Positions 31,012 to 39,984 of a stretch of 64,000 nucleotides of DNA are shown piece after piece. Within the stretch, counting starts at the first letter, position 1. Every line of letters starts with the position of its first letter. The notes below the pieces were generated by a model, which worked only from the letters and a program-made list of their open reading frames with translations, did no database searches and was not told the origin of the DNA. This DNA is from Bradyrhizobiaceae bacterium (GTDB lineage: Bacteria > Pseudomonadota > Alphaproteobacteria > Rhizobiales > Xanthobacteraceae): the NCBI GenBank assembly GCA_947481685.1, contig CANKHA010000008.1, forward strand, positions 29,780 through 93,779, written 5' to 3'. The translations under genes and the position numbers were made by a program.

Positions 31012-31374
31012 CTAATCGATTTGCGCTGCCCTGATATAAAAGGGCGCGCACACACGTGCAATCTCGGTTGCTTTTTCGTCATTCAAAAACAAAACGTCCA
31101 GGTGCTCTTTTGAACTAAACATCGCCGAGAACACTTTGCTCAGGTCTCTTACCAAATCGGAGTCTGGCGGAGCGGACAAACACAGCGCAACACTATTAGG
31201 CGTTTTCTCAGCGTACGAAACCTGAACCAAATAAGCCGATTCAACGCTTCGACGTTCTCTCAAAACTCCTTCGAGCCGAGATTTGAATTCTTGTTCTACT
31301 GGCCCATCTTGCTCGGCGATAAATCGCAGATGCCGCGTCCTAAATTTTCTGAAGAACTTAAATGGCCATCGCAT
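31012..31374 (-). CDS. SseB C-terminal domain-like protein
   Basis: A 120-aa cytoplasmic protein with similarity, by motif recognition only, to the C-terminal domain of enhanced serine sensitivity protein SseB (HLDVLFLNDEKATEIARVCAPFY near the end). Biological role is unknown. The codon use and base content are clearly more AT-rich than the flanking genes, which suggests recent acquisition or relaxed selection. Start: ATG 31374 is used; a TTG directly before it is possible. It is read from the minus strand just after another unknown gene, ten bases from that gene's stop, so the two could be co-transcribed. Confidence 0.6.
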   Translation of the reverse strand: MRWPFKFFRKFRTRHLRFIAEQDGPVEQEFKSRLEGVLRERRSVESAYLVQVSYAEKTPNSVALCLSAPPDSDLVRDLSKVFSAMFSSKEHLDVLFLNDEKATEIARVCAPFYIRAAQID

Positions 31375-31383
31375 CAAGCTTGC

Positions 31384-31893
31384 TCATATTTTTCGGCTGT
31401 CGTAAGCCCAATGCAGCAGGGCCTGCCGCTGGCGCTTGCGGCAAGTCAGTTCACCGGGCTCGCAGTTGCGCTTCACCTGCGTGACATGGCGCTGGATCAG
31501 TCTCCAGCGCCTGATCTGGCGGCGGTCTTCGTCCGGTAGCCGCCGGCCCATGTAGTAGCGGCAATACCACTGGAACCAGCCGCGCGGATCGTCCTCGTAG
31601 ATCCAGCCTTTCTGGCGCCAGACTGACAGCGGCTGGCTGGCATGAACGCCGAAGAAATTCAGCTCCGGATCGCGCTTGTCCTTCGCGAGCTTCGCGCCCG
31701 CGAACCAGGTCTCCGGAAACTCCTTACGGGTGTCCGTCATGTATTTGCCACCGAAGACGCCGAGCTTCAGCATTTCCTTTGGCGTCAATTGCGGCTGGAA
31801 CTCGGGATCGAAATTGCGGCCCGCCGGTTCGGTGAGCGTGTAGCGATAGCCGCGCTGCATCTTGTCGCGGACGGTGACGGTCCTGGCTTTCAT
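31384..31893 (-). CDS. Conserved hypothetical protein rich in Trp/Tyr/Arg
   Basis: I do not recognise a named domain. The 169-aa protein is full of aromatic and basic residues, for example WRQKGWIYEDDPRGWFQWYCRYYMGRRLP, followed by RRWRLIQRHVTQVK and two Cys (NCEPGELTCRKRQRQALL). It has no signal peptide or membrane helix. Similar uncharacterised proteins with a WFQWYCRYYxGRR core occur widely in bacteria and fungi, from memory. Codon use is normal for the window. It lies 23 bases after the ABC ATPase gene on the same strand, so it may be the last gene of the transporter transcript. Confidence 0.7.
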   Translation of the reverse strand: MKARTVTVRDKMQRGYRYTLTEPAGRNFDPEFQPQLTPKEMLKLGVFGGKYMTDTRKEFPETWFAGAKLAKDKRDPELNFFGVHASQPLSVWRQKGWIYEDDPRGWFQWYCRYYMGRRLPDEDRRQIRRWRLIQRHVTQVKRNCEPGELTCRKRQRQALLHWAYDSRKI

Positions 31894-31916
31894 CGCTCGA
31901 TAACGCAGGACGGCGA

Positions 31917-32645
31917 TTAATGTGCCAGAATCTTAGATAGAAATGTTTGGGCACGCTCGCTACGCGGCTTGCCGAAGAAATCCACGGTCTGCGCGTCCTC
32001 CACGATCTCGCCGCGGTCCATGAACACAACCCGTTTGGCGACTTCGCGCGCAAAACCCATTTCGTGCGTGACCACCATCATGGTCATGCCTTCAGAGGCG
32101 AGAGCGACCATAACATCCAGCACTTCCTTGATCATTTCGGGATCCAGCGCCGAGGTCGGTTCGTCGAACAGCATGGCGATGGGGTCCATGGCAAGCGCGC
32201 GGGCGATGGCGACGCGCTGCTGCTGGCCGCCGGACAATTCGCCGGGATATTTGTTGGCGTGTGCGGACAGGCCGACGCGATCGAGCAGCGCGAGACCCTT
32301 CTTCATGGCTTCGTCTTCGCTGCGGCCGAGTACCTTGATCTGCGCGATGGTGAGATTGCGTTTTACAGACAGATGCGGGAACAGCTCGAAGTGCTGGAAC
32401 ACCATGCCGATGCGTGCGCGCAATTTCGCCAGGTCCGTTTTCTTGTCTTTCACGGAAATACCGGCGACGGTGATTTGTCCCTGCTGAAACGGCTCCAGCG
32501 CGTTGACGGTTTTGATAAGCGTCGATTTGCCCGATCCGGATGGGCCGCAGACCACCACCACTTCGCCCTTGGAGACGTTTAGGGTGCAGTTCTTGAGCAC
32601 CTGAACAGGGCCGTACCACTTGCTGACATTATCCATTTCGATCAT
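31917..32645 (-). CDS. gltL: Amino acid ABC transporter ATPase (GltL type)
   Basis: ATP-binding subunit of a polar amino-acid importer, 242 aa. Seen: Walker [11 protein letters not shown]-loop [11 protein letters not shown], signature [15 protein letters not shown], Walker [14 protein letters not shown] and the H-loop VVTHEMGFA, the exact form seen in GlnQ/GltL proteins. The start ATG 32645 is chosen because it gives the family N-terminus [12 protein letters not shown]; the frame runs further upstream into the permease gene. With the two permeases and the binding protein it makes a complete glutamate/aspartate-type system. Confidence 0.93.
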   Translation of the reverse strand: MIEMDNVSKWYGPVQVLKNCTLNVSKGEVVVVCGPSGSGKSTLIKTVNALEPFQQGQITVAGISVKDKKTDLAKLRARIGMVFQHFELFPHLSVKRNLTIAQIKVLGRSEDEAMKKGLALLDRVGLSAHANKYPGELSGGQQQRVAIARALAMDPIAMLFDEPTSALDPEMIKEVLDVMVALASEGMTMMVVTHEMGFAREVAKRVVFMDRGEIVEDAQTVDFFGKPRSERAQTFLSKILAH

Positions 32646-32658
32646 GGGCGGGTCCTGC

Positions 32659-33351
32659 TCAGCGGATGATGGCGATGCGGCGATTAAGCCGGCGAACTGC
32701 GGTTGATGCCGCAAATGAAATCAGGAAATAGACGACGGCTGCGAAGAGATACATCTCGACCAGCCGGCCATCGCGTTGCGCCACTTTTGAAGCAGCGCCG
32801 AGGAAGTCGGGAATCGAGAGCACATAGACCAGCGATGTGTCCTGAAACAGGATGATGGTCTGCGTCAGCAGCACCGGCACCATGTTGCGGAAGGCCTGGG
32901 GCAGAACGACGTAGGCCATCGTCCGGGGGTAATTCATTCCCAGCGCCTGGGCCGCGGCAGTTTGCCCGCGTGAGACCGATTGTATGCCGGCGCGCATAAT
33001 CTCCGAAAAGAAAGCCGCCTCGAACAGCGCGAAGGTAATGAGCGACGACGCGAATGCGCCGATGCGCATGGGGTTTGCCGAACCCGTTATCCATTGCCCG
33101 ATGTAAGGCACAAGGAAATAGAACCAGAAGATCATCAGCACCAGCGGCACCGAACGCATCAGGTTCACATAGCCGGCGGCGAACAGCACAAGCGGCGGAA
33201 ATCCCGAAAGACGCATCAGCGCGAGGGCGGTGCCCCAGGTGACGCCGATCAGCGTAGCCAACACCGTCAGCGTGATCGTGAATGTCATGCCGTCCAGGAA
33301 CAGGTATGACAGCGACCGGTAGATTACGTTGAAATCGAAATCACTGAACAC
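32659..33351 (-). CDS. gltK: Amino acid ABC transporter permease (GltK type)
   Basis: Inner-membrane permease, 230 aa, about 5 helices, with a HisM/GlnP-type fold. Seen: a permease EAA-like loop [39 protein letters not shown], which contacts the ATPase. The start at 33351 overlaps the end of the upstream permease gene by 11 bases, and the stop is 13 bases before gltL, so the three genes are translated from one message. Assignment of the GltK role rather than another polar amino-acid permease is from its place in the operon and the sequence of the binding protein. Confidence 0.9.
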   Translation of the reverse strand: MFSDFDFNVIYRSLSYLFLDGMTFTITLTVLATLIGVTWGTALALMRLSGFPPLVLFAAGYVNLMRSVPLVLMIFWFYFLVPYIGQWITGSANPMRIGAFASSLITFALFEAAFFSEIMRAGIQSVSRGQTAAAQALGMNYPRTMAYVVLPQAFRNMVPVLLTQTIILFQDTSLVYVLSIPDFLGAASKVAQRDGRLVEMYLFAAVVYFLISFAASTAVRRLNRRIAIIR

Positions 33352-34120
33352 CGCGTAACCTCATGCGCTGGAGCAATGAGGGCTTCTTGATGCGCCCGCC
33401 AAGATATCCGGGAATGGCAAGGCCGCGTTCAAGCCTTCGCATGCCCTCGGTCACGATAATGTTGATGACGATGTAGATAATCGTCGCTGCCGTGAAGGCC
33501 TCGAAGGTCTGGAAGGAATATTCAGACATTTCCCTGGCGCGAGCGGTCAGCTCCATCAAGCCGATGGTGAGAACAACAGAGCTGTTCTTGATGGTGTTGA
33601 TAAATTCCGACGTCAGCGGCGGCAGCATGATGCGATAAGCATTCGGCAGCAAGACGTAACGATAGGTCTGCGGCAGCGTGAGGCCCATCGCAAGGCCCGC
33701 GGCCCGCTGGCCGCGCGGCAGGCTGTTGATGCCCGCGCGTACCTGTTCGGCCACGCGCGCGGAGCTATACAGGCCCAGCGCCACCACACCCGTATAAAAT
33801 GATGAATTCGGGAGCTGCTTGAGCCATGTGCCGACAGAATCCGGCACAAGTTCAGGCATCACGAAATACCACAGGAACATCTGCACCAGCAGCGGAATGT
33901 TCCGGAACAGCTCGACATAGGCGTTGCCGAAGCCGGAAAGCCATTTGTTCGGCGTTGTCCGCGCAACGCCGACCAGCGAGCCGAATGTCAGCGCGATGAT
34001 CCAGGCAAAGAAAGCGGTGCAGAGCGTCCACCACGTGCCGTACATCAATAACTGGAAGTAGGTGTGCGCTCCGTCCGGCGAAACCTGCCAGAAAATGCCC
34101 CAGTTCCAGCGGTAGTTCAC
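33341..34120 (-). CDS. gltJ: Amino acid ABC transporter permease (GltJ type)
   Basis: Second permease, 259 aa. Seen: YRWNWGIFWQ at the N-terminus, typical of GltJ proteins, about 5 helices, and the EAA-like loop AGINSLPRGQRAAGLAMGLTLPQTYRYVLLPNAYR. It forms a heterodimeric pore with the downstream permease. It is preceded by a strong hairpin (34153-34180) that separates it from the binding-protein gene and probably sets lower expression for the membrane subunits. Confidence 0.9.
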   Translation of the reverse strand: MNYRWNWGIFWQVSPDGAHTYFQLLMYGTWWTLCTAFFAWIIALTFGSLVGVARTTPNKWLSGFGNAYVELFRNIPLLVQMFLWYFVMPELVPDSVGTWLKQLPNSSFYTGVVALGLYSSARVAEQVRAGINSLPRGQRAAGLAMGLTLPQTYRYVLLPNAYRIMLPPLTSEFINTIKNSSVVLTIGLMELTARAREMSEYSFQTFEAFTAATIIYIVINIIVTEGMRRLERGLAIPGYLGGRIKKPSLLQRMRLRGVQ

Positions 34121-34152
34121 GACAAAGCCCCCACGCCCTGGTTCGAAACGCT

Positions 34153-34180
34153 AACGCCGCCACCCGAAGGTGACGGCGTT
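34153..34180 (-). terminator. Intercistronic hairpin between gltI and gltJ
   Basis: Arms 34153-34164 and 34169-34180 pair at 11 of 12 positions around a CGAA loop (UUCG on the transcript, a very stable tetraloop). It follows the gltI stop by 13 bases and precedes the gltJ start. On the transcribed strand no T-run follows, so it is better seen as a transcript-stabilising or partially terminating element. Confidence 0.55.
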
Positions 34181-34193
34181 GGCTGTTTTACGC

Positions 34194-35093
34194 TTATTGG
34201 TAGTCTTTGGGATCGCCGCTGGAGGTGGGGTTAGCCACCACCTTCTTGAACGGCGCGCTCATCGGCAGGTTGAGCGTCACGTTTTTCGGCGGAATCGGCT
34301 TCATGAACCACTTGTCGTAGATCGCGTTGATCTCGCCGCTCTTGTAGATGCGGGTCATCTCGGCATCGACCACTTTCTTGAAGGCCGTGTCTCCGCGCGG
34401 CAGCATGATGCCGTAGGGCTCGACCGAAAGTGCGTCCTCGGAGATCACGTAGTCGCCCGGCGCCTTGGAATTCGCGACGAACGTGGAGAGCAGGATGTCA
34501 TCCATCACGAAGGCCGCCGCACGATCGGTTTCAACCATCAAAAAGGCCTCGGCGTGGTCTTTCGCCGGGGTGATGGTCATGCCGAGTTTCTTGGCACCGT
34601 CAATCTCGGTGATCTGCTTGATATTGGTGGTGCCTGAGGTCGAGGTAATGGTCTTGCCCTTCAGGTCGTCCACTGTCTTGAAGTTGTTCTTTTTCTTCGA
34701 CACGAACCGGTTGGCAGTGACGAAATGCGTGATGGTGAAGCCGACCTGCTGCTGCCGCTCGATATTATTGGTGGTCGAGCCGCATTCCAGATCAATCGTG
34801 CCGTTGGCGATCAGCGGGATGCGTGTGGCCGAAGTGACCGGATTGAGCTTGATGTCGAGCTTGTCGAGCTTCAGCTCCTTCTTCACCGCGTCGGCGATCT
34901 TGTAGCAGAGGTCCATCGCATAACCGACGACCTTCTGGTTGTCGTCGTAATAGGAAAACGGCGATGACGCATCGCGATGCCCGATGGTGATCGAGCCGCT
35001 GTCCTTGATCTTCTTCAGCGTATCCTGCGCAAGCGCGGGCTGAGCAATAAAGCTCAACGCGGCAATCGCCGGTACTACAAACTTGGTATACAT
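34194..35093 (-). CDS. gltI: Glutamate/aspartate ABC transporter substrate-binding protein
   Basis: Periplasmic solute-binding protein, 299 aa, first gene of the operon. Residues 1-22 are a signal peptide ending ALA before QDTLKKIKDSG. Seen: the ligand-binding family 3 features SITIGHRDASSPFSYYDDNQKVVGYAMDLC and DLECGSTTNNIERQQQVGFT, plus the ending of the GltI group. The N-terminal DASSPFSY pattern is strong for glutamate/aspartate binding proteins. The start ATG at 35093 follows GGAGGACAA. The long intergenic gap to phaC supports a separate promoter. Confidence 0.93.
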   Translation of the reverse strand: MYTKFVVPAIAALSFIAQPALAQDTLKKIKDSGSITIGHRDASSPFSYYDDNQKVVGYAMDLCYKIADAVKKELKLDKLDIKLNPVTSATRIPLIANGTIDLECGSTTNNIERQQQVGFTITHFVTANRFVSKKKNNFKTVDDLKGKTITSTSGTTNIKQITEIDGAKKLGMTITPAKDHAEAFLMVETDRAAAFVMDDILLSTFVANSKAPGDYVISEDALSVEPYGIMLPRGDTAFKKVVDAEMTRIYKSGEINAIYDKWFMKPIPPKNVTLNLPMSAPFKKVVANPTSSGDPKDYQ

Positions 35094-35218
35094 CGGTTGT
35101 CCTCCAACTTGTTATGCAGCGATTATGTATCCCGGCTTCGTTCTGCGGAAGCGGGTTGGATGTGAGACCTTAGCATAGTTTACAGGGAGCGGCGGGTGCC
35201 TTCGCTGCGCAACCCACG

Positions 35219-35238
35219 CCCAAAGCAGCGGCTTTGGG
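35219..35238 (-). terminator. Hairpin downstream of phaC
   Basis: CCCAAAGC (35219-35226) and GCTTTGGG (35231-35238) form a perfect 8-bp stem 17 bases past the phaC stop on the minus strand, with no T-run. It is the only clear palindrome between phaC and gltI. Confidence 0.4.
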
Positions 35239-35255
35239 ACGCAATTTTAAGCAAG

Positions 35256-37076
35256 CTAATCCCGCACTTTGACGTAGGAGCCGGGGGCATCCTCGATGGC
35301 CTTGAGCTTGCCTTTGCCGGGCTGGCGGGCCTCCACTTCAGTGGAGTCATGGCCTTTAAGCCACGCGATCCATTCCGGCCACCAGGAGCCGGCGTGTTCC
35401 GTGGCGCCGGCCAGCCATTGATCGATGTCGTCGCCGACCGGCCTGGCTCCCGTCCAGTACTGATACTTCGCCGAAACCGGGGGATTGACCACGCCGGCAA
35501 TATGACCCGAGCCGGACAGAACGAACCGGACCGGACCGCCGAAGAATTTGCTCCCCAGATAGACCGACTTCGCCGGCGCGATGTGGTCGTCGCGGGTGGC
35601 GAGGTTATAGACCGGGACCTTCACCTTGCTCAGGTCGAGTTGCTGACCATCGATGTTCAGCGTGCCCCGGGCGAGATTGTTCTCGAGGTAGCAGTTGCGC
35701 AGGTAGAAGGAATGATTGGCCGCGGGCAGACGCGTTGCGTCTGAATTCCAGTACAAGAGGTCGAAAGCGGAAGGCCGCTTGCCGTTCAGGTAATTGTTGA
35801 TGATGTAGGGCCAGAGCAGGTCGTTGGATCGCATCAGGTTAAAGGTGGACGCCATGTGTCCGCCTTCAAGGTAGCCCTGTTCGTCCATGCGTTGTTCCAG
35901 CGCGGCGAGCTGTTGCTCGTCAACGAAAACCTTGAGATCGCCGGCGTAAGTGAAGTCCACTTGCGCGGCGAAGAACGTGCTGGAGAGCACGCGGTCGTCG
36001 CCCTTCGCCGCCATGTAGGCCAGGGTCGAGGCGAGCATGGTGCCGCCAACGCAATAACCGATGGTGTGAACCTTTTTCTCGTCGGTGGCCTTGGCAATGG
36101 CATCGAGCGCGGCGAGGGGGCCTTCGCGCATGTAATCGCCGAAGCCCTTGCCGGCGAGACTGGCGTCGGGATTGACCCAGGAGATCAGGAACACCGTGAG
36201 CCCCTGATCCACGCACCATTTGATGAAGGATTTCTCCGGTGTGAGATCGAGGATGTAGAACTTGTTGATCCATGGTGGAACGATCAGCAGCGGTGTCTGA
36301 AGAACAGTCTCGGTCGATGGCGCATATTGAATGAGCTGCATCAGGTCGTTCTGAAACACAACCTTGCCCGGCGTCATCGCAAGGTTGTGTCCGAGCGCAA
36401 AGGCCGACGGATCAGACTGACGAATTTTTAGCTCGCCTTCGCCGGCGCTGATGTCCTCGGCAAGCATATGCATGCCGCGGACAAGGTTCTCGGCATTTGA
36501 GGAGAACGTTTCGCGCAATAGCTCAGGATTTGTCAGCACGAAATTGGACGGCGAAATCGCATTCGCGATCTGCCGTGTGTAGAACTCCGCTTTCTGCCTG
36601 ATATGCGGGTCGAGATCGTCGGCTTCCTTCACCAGCCGGTTCGCCCAATCGGTCGTGAGCAGATAGGCTTGCTTGAGGAAATCGAAGAACTGGTTGGTCG
36701 ACCATTCCGGATCTTTGAAGCGCTTGTCACGCTCGCCGGGCTCAACCAGTGGCGCCGCCGTTTCACCACCCGCCAGCCGTTTCACCGCATGACCCCACAG
36801 ATCGAGGTAAGCGGTCCCGAGCCGGGTTTGCAGTTCAATCGCGCGCTTCGGATCCGAGAGCCAATATTCCGCAACCTTGCCCAAGGTGCCGACGATTTCG
36901 GTGATGTCCTGGGCAAACTCGGTTTTGACCTTGCCCTCTTCGCGCGGCTTCATATAGGCCGCCATCGCCTTGCCGCCTTCTTCGATCACGCGCGCCAGAT
37001 TGCGCGAAAACGCCTCGACATCGAAGCTCGCGACCTGCGGCGGCGGAGGCGCTTTTTTCTGGGTCTTTTCGTCCAT
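35256..37076 (-). CDS. phaC: Class I poly(3-hydroxyalkanoate) synthase
   Basis: Polymerises 3-hydroxyacyl-CoA (mainly hydroxybutyryl-CoA) into PHA granules. The 606-aa length is typical of class I PhaC. Seen: an N-terminal PhaC_N region, the lipase-like box GYCVGGT with the nucleophile Cys342, an aspartate in ATRDDHIAP and the histidine in [12 protein letters not shown], forming the full Cys-Asp-His triad. No phaAB, phaR or phasin gene is in the window. The region upstream of the ATG at 37076 lacks a clear Shine-Dalgarno sequence. Confidence 0.96.
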   Translation of the reverse strand: MDEKTQKKAPPPPQVASFDVEAFSRNLARVIEEGGKAMAAYMKPREEGKVKTEFAQDITEIVGTLGKVAEYWLSDPKRAIELQTRLGTAYLDLWGHAVKRLAGGETAAPLVEPGERDKRFKDPEWSTNQFFDFLKQAYLLTTDWANRLVKEADDLDPHIRQKAEFYTRQIANAISPSNFVLTNPELLRETFSSNAENLVRGMHMLAEDISAGEGELKIRQSDPSAFALGHNLAMTPGKVVFQNDLMQLIQYAPSTETVLQTPLLIVPPWINKFYILDLTPEKSFIKWCVDQGLTVFLISWVNPDASLAGKGFGDYMREGPLAALDAIAKATDEKKVHTIGYCVGGTMLASTLAYMAAKGDDRVLSSTFFAAQVDFTYAGDLKVFVDEQQLAALEQRMDEQGYLEGGHMASTFNLMRSNDLLWPYIINNYLNGKRPSAFDLLYWNSDATRLPAANHSFYLRNCYLENNLARGTLNIDGQQLDLSKVKVPVYNLATRDDHIAPAKSVYLGSKFFGGPVRFVLSGSGHIAGVVNPPVSAKYQYWTGARPVGDDIDQWLAGATEHAGSWWPEWIAWLKGHDSTEVEARQPGKGKLKAIEDAPGSYVKVRD

Positions 37077-37388
37077 GGGCTTAAAGGAGCGATCGTTCAG
37101 TTGGGCGTCCGCGTTGGTCGTCCTGCTCTATTATATAGACGAGCGAGCACTGGCATGCCTTCTTCTTCTGCGGCCTGCGAATAATACTCAACAGAATCAG
37201 AATCTTATGCAAATCTACCGGCTTGGCTAGCCGTTAACGGGCGTCACTGCCCGCCGACATCCTGCGGTGGCGCAGGCGGCAACCCATGATAAAAGTCCCA
37301 TCGATCAGGCAGCCGCCCAACAAGTGGCATATTGCAACGGCCTGGATGGCTACCGGCGGAGGCGCCGGAGCCGAGGAGCAGTAGACTT
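37077..37388. other. 312-base divergent intergenic region (phaC / alaC)
   Basis: No gene is visible. It should carry the phaC and alaC promoters. It begins AT-rich on the phaC side (for example CTATTATATAGAC near 37130), has a GGGCGTCACTGCCCGCC palindrome near 37239-37255, and ends with GAGGAG (37373-37378), the ribosome site of alaC. I could not pick convincing -35/-10 pairs. Confidence 0.35.
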
Positions 37389-38606
37389 ATGGAAGAATTT
37401 CACCGCGTCCGTCGTCTCCCGCCTTACGTTTTCGAGGTCGTCAACAAGGCCAAGGCGATCGCTCGTAACGCCGGCGCGGATATCGTCGATCTCGGCATGG
37501 GCAATCCGGACCTTCCGGCCCCGGCCCATGTCATCGAGAAGCTGAAGGAGACCATCGGCAAGCCGCGCACCGACCGTTATTCGTCGTCGCGCGGGATCAT
37601 GGGCCTGCGGCGCGCACAGGCGGCCTACTACGACCGCCGCTTCGGAGTGAAGCTCAATCCGGATACGCAGATTGTTGCGACGCTCGGGTCCAAGGAAGGT
37701 TTCGCCAACGTGGCGCAGGCCATCACCGCGCCCGGCGACGTCATTCTCGTTCCGAATCCGAGTTATCCGATTCATGCCTTCGGCTTCCTGATGGCTGGCG
37801 GCGTCATCCGTTCGGTGCCGTCGGAGCCTACGCCGAACTTCTTCGTCACCATGGAAAAGGCGATCGAGCATTCGATCCCCAAGCCGATCGCAGCGGTGGT
37901 CTGTTATCCCGCCAATCCGACCGCCTATGTCGCCGATCTCGATTTCTACAAGGACCTCGTCGCCTTCGCGAAGAAGCACGAGATCCTGATCCTGTCCGAT
38001 CTCGCTTATGCCGAGGTCTATTTCGACAACAATCCGCCGCCCTCGATCCTGCAGGTCAATGGCGCCATGGATATCGCGGTGGAATTCACCTCGATGTCCA
38101 AGACCTATTCCATGCCCGGCTGGCGCATGGGTTTCGCCGTTGGCAACGAGCGGATTATCGCCGCGCTGGCGCGGGTGAAATCCTATCTCGACTACGGCGC
38201 CTTTACGCCGATCCAGGTGGCGGCGACCGCGGCACTCAACGGGCCGGAGGATTGCATCCGCGAAATGCGCGAAGTCTACCGACGGCGCCGCGACGTTCTG
38301 GTGGACTCGTTCGGACGTGCCGGCTGGGACGTTCCCGCGCCGAGCGCTTCGATGTTCGCCTGGGCGCCGATCCCCGAACCGTTCAAAACGCTCGGGAGCG
38401 TCGAATTCTCCAAGCTGCTGGTCGAAAAGGCCGAGGTCGCGGTCGCGCCCGGCATCGGCTTTGGCGAATACGGCGAGGGCTTCGTCCGCATTGCGCTGGT
38501 GGAAAACGAGCAGCGCATTCGCCAGGGAGCCCGCAATATCCGGCGTTTCCTTGAAACCGGGCCGGAAACGTTGCACAACGTGGTTCCTCTCGCCACGCGG
38601 CGCTGA
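37389..38606 (+). CDS. alaC: PLP-dependent aminotransferase, AlaC type
   Basis: Class I aminotransferase close to E. coli AlaC (glutamate-pyruvate transaminase); annotations often call it LL-diaminopimelate aminotransferase, so the substrate is not certain. From ATG 37389 it is 405 aa. Seen: RLPPYVFEVVNKAK and DLGMGNPDLPAP at the N-terminus, SSRGIMGLRRA, PNPSYPIHAFG, PANPTAYV, and the PLP lysine in SMSKTYSMPGWRMGF, with the R of the C-terminal substrate site. Longer in-frame starts lack the GAGGAG ribosome site seen at 37373. It lies 27 bases before hom. Confidence 0.9.
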   Translation: MEEFHRVRRLPPYVFEVVNKAKAIARNAGADIVDLGMGNPDLPAPAHVIEKLKETIGKPRTDRYSSSRGIMGLRRAQAAYYDRRFGVKLNPDTQIVATLGSKEGFANVAQAITAPGDVILVPNPSYPIHAFGFLMAGGVIRSVPSEPTPNFFVTMEKAIEHSIPKPIAAVVCYPANPTAYVADLDFYKDLVAFAKKHEILILSDLAYAEVYFDNNPPPSILQVNGAMDIAVEFTSMSKTYSMPGWRMGFAVGNERIIAALARVKSYLDYGAFTPIQVAATAALNGPEDCIREMREVYRRRRDVLVDSFGRAGWDVPAPSASMFAWAPIPEPFKTLGSVEFSKLLVEKAEVAVAPGIGFGEYGEGFVRIALVENEQRIRQGARNIRRFLETGPETLHNVVPLATRR

Positions 38607-38633
38607 CGCCGTCTGCATTTAGGGTCGGCATCG

Positions 38634-39953
38634 ATGGTCGCGCCTCTCAGAGTTGGTCTCGCCGGTCTCGGCACGGTTGGTTCGGCCGTGGCCGCGCAGC
38701 TTGCGCGCGCCCATGACGAACTGGCTGTCCGCGCAGGACGGCCGATCGAACTCGTCGCCTATGCCAGCAAGGACCCACCGCGGGACTCGTCGCTCGACCT
38801 GTCGAAGGCGCGCAAGGCGGCCGATCCAATTTCGCTCGCGCGCGATCCCGGTATCGATGTCTTTGTCGAATTGATGGGCGGCGAGGGCGATCCGGCCAAG
38901 AGCTCGGTCGAGGCCGCGCTCGGCATGGGCCGGCCGGTGGTCACCGCCAACAAGGCCTTGCTTGCCAAGCATGGCGTTGCGCTCGCCAGGCTCGCGGAGA
39001 AAAATAACGCCGCGCTTTATTTCGAAGCAGCGGTCGCCGGCGGCATTCCGATTGTGAAGACGCTGCGTGAGGGACTGGGCGGCAGCCGCATCGGCCGCGT
39101 CTATGGCATTCTCAACGGCACCTGCAACTATATCCTCACCCGCATGCTCGAAGAGCGGCTGTCCTTCGCCGACTGCCTGAAGGAAGCGCAGCGGCTCGGT
39201 TACGCCGAAGCCAATCCGACATTCGATATCGGCGGCTTCGACACCGCGCACAAGCTTGCGATCCTGGCCAGCCTCGCCTTCGGCAGTGAAGTCGATGCGG
39301 AAGCCGTGCATGTCGAAGGCATTGAATCGATTTCGCTCGCCGATCTCGATGCGGCCGATGAACTCGGCTATCGCGTGAAGCTGCTCGGTGTCGCGCAACG
39401 CACGGATACCGGTATCGAACAGCGGGTGCATCCGACCATGGTGCGCAAGGGCTCGGTGATCGCGGGCGTCAACGGCGTCACCAATGCAGTGGCGCTCGAC
39501 GCCGACACCATGGAATTGACTTTGATCGGTCCGGGGGCCGGTGGCGCTGCCACGGCGTCCTCAGTCGTTGCCGACCTGATCGACCTTGCGGCCGAGCGCC
39601 GCATGCCGGCTTTCGGGCGCGCTGCCTCCGGAATGAGCAAGCCGCAACGGGCGGCGATGCAGCGCCACGAGGGCGGCTATTACATCCGGCTTTCGGCGGT
39701 CGATCGGCCGGGAACTGTGGCGGCCATCGCCACGCGGCTGGCGGAGCAGAACATTTCGCTGGAATCCATTGTCCAACGCCACCGCGTTACGCACGGTGGT
39801 GAAGATCCGAGCACCTCAGCCGGTCCGGTTCCTGTCATATTGATCACCTATGCCACTACCGAAGCGGCGGTTCGCAAGGCTCTGGCGTCGGTAGAAGCCG
39901 ATGGCGCGATTGCGGAACCACCGCAATTGATCCGGATCGAAAAACACCGTTGA
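38634..39953 (+). CDS. hom: Homoserine dehydrogenase
   Basis: NAD(P)H reduction of aspartate semialdehyde to homoserine, on the path to threonine, methionine and isoleucine. The 439-aa length is typical of monofunctional enzymes. Seen: the nucleotide-binding GLAGLGTVGSAVA (9-21), VVTANKALLAKHG, GILNGTCNYILTRM, the catalytic-domain FDIGGFDTAHKLAIL and a C-terminal ACT domain (RPGTVAAIATRLAEQNISLES) that probably senses threonine. The close spacing after alaC (27 bases) and to glpX (31 bases) implies one transcript. Confidence 0.96.
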   Translation: MVAPLRVGLAGLGTVGSAVAAQLARAHDELAVRAGRPIELVAYASKDPPRDSSLDLSKARKAADPISLARDPGIDVFVELMGGEGDPAKSSVEAALGMGRPVVTANKALLAKHGVALARLAEKNNAALYFEAAVAGGIPIVKTLREGLGGSRIGRVYGILNGTCNYILTRMLEERLSFADCLKEAQRLGYAEANPTFDIGGFDTAHKLAILASLAFGSEVDAEAVHVEGIESISLADLDAADELGYRVKLLGVAQRTDTGIEQRVHPTMVRKGSVIAGVNGVTNAVALDADTMELTLIGPGAGGAATASSVVADLIDLAAERRMPAFGRAASGMSKPQRAAMQRHEGGYYIRLSAVDRPGTVAAIATRLAEQNISLESIVQRHRVTHGGEDPSTSAGPVPVILITYATTEAAVRKALASVEADGAIAEPPQLIRIEKHR

Positions 39954-39984
39954 TTAGACAAGAAGCCTAAAGGGAAACATTGCC

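Noticed and set aside
29609..31051. Long open frame antisense to argC
   Set aside because: It covers argC exactly and shows no domain; argC is certain.
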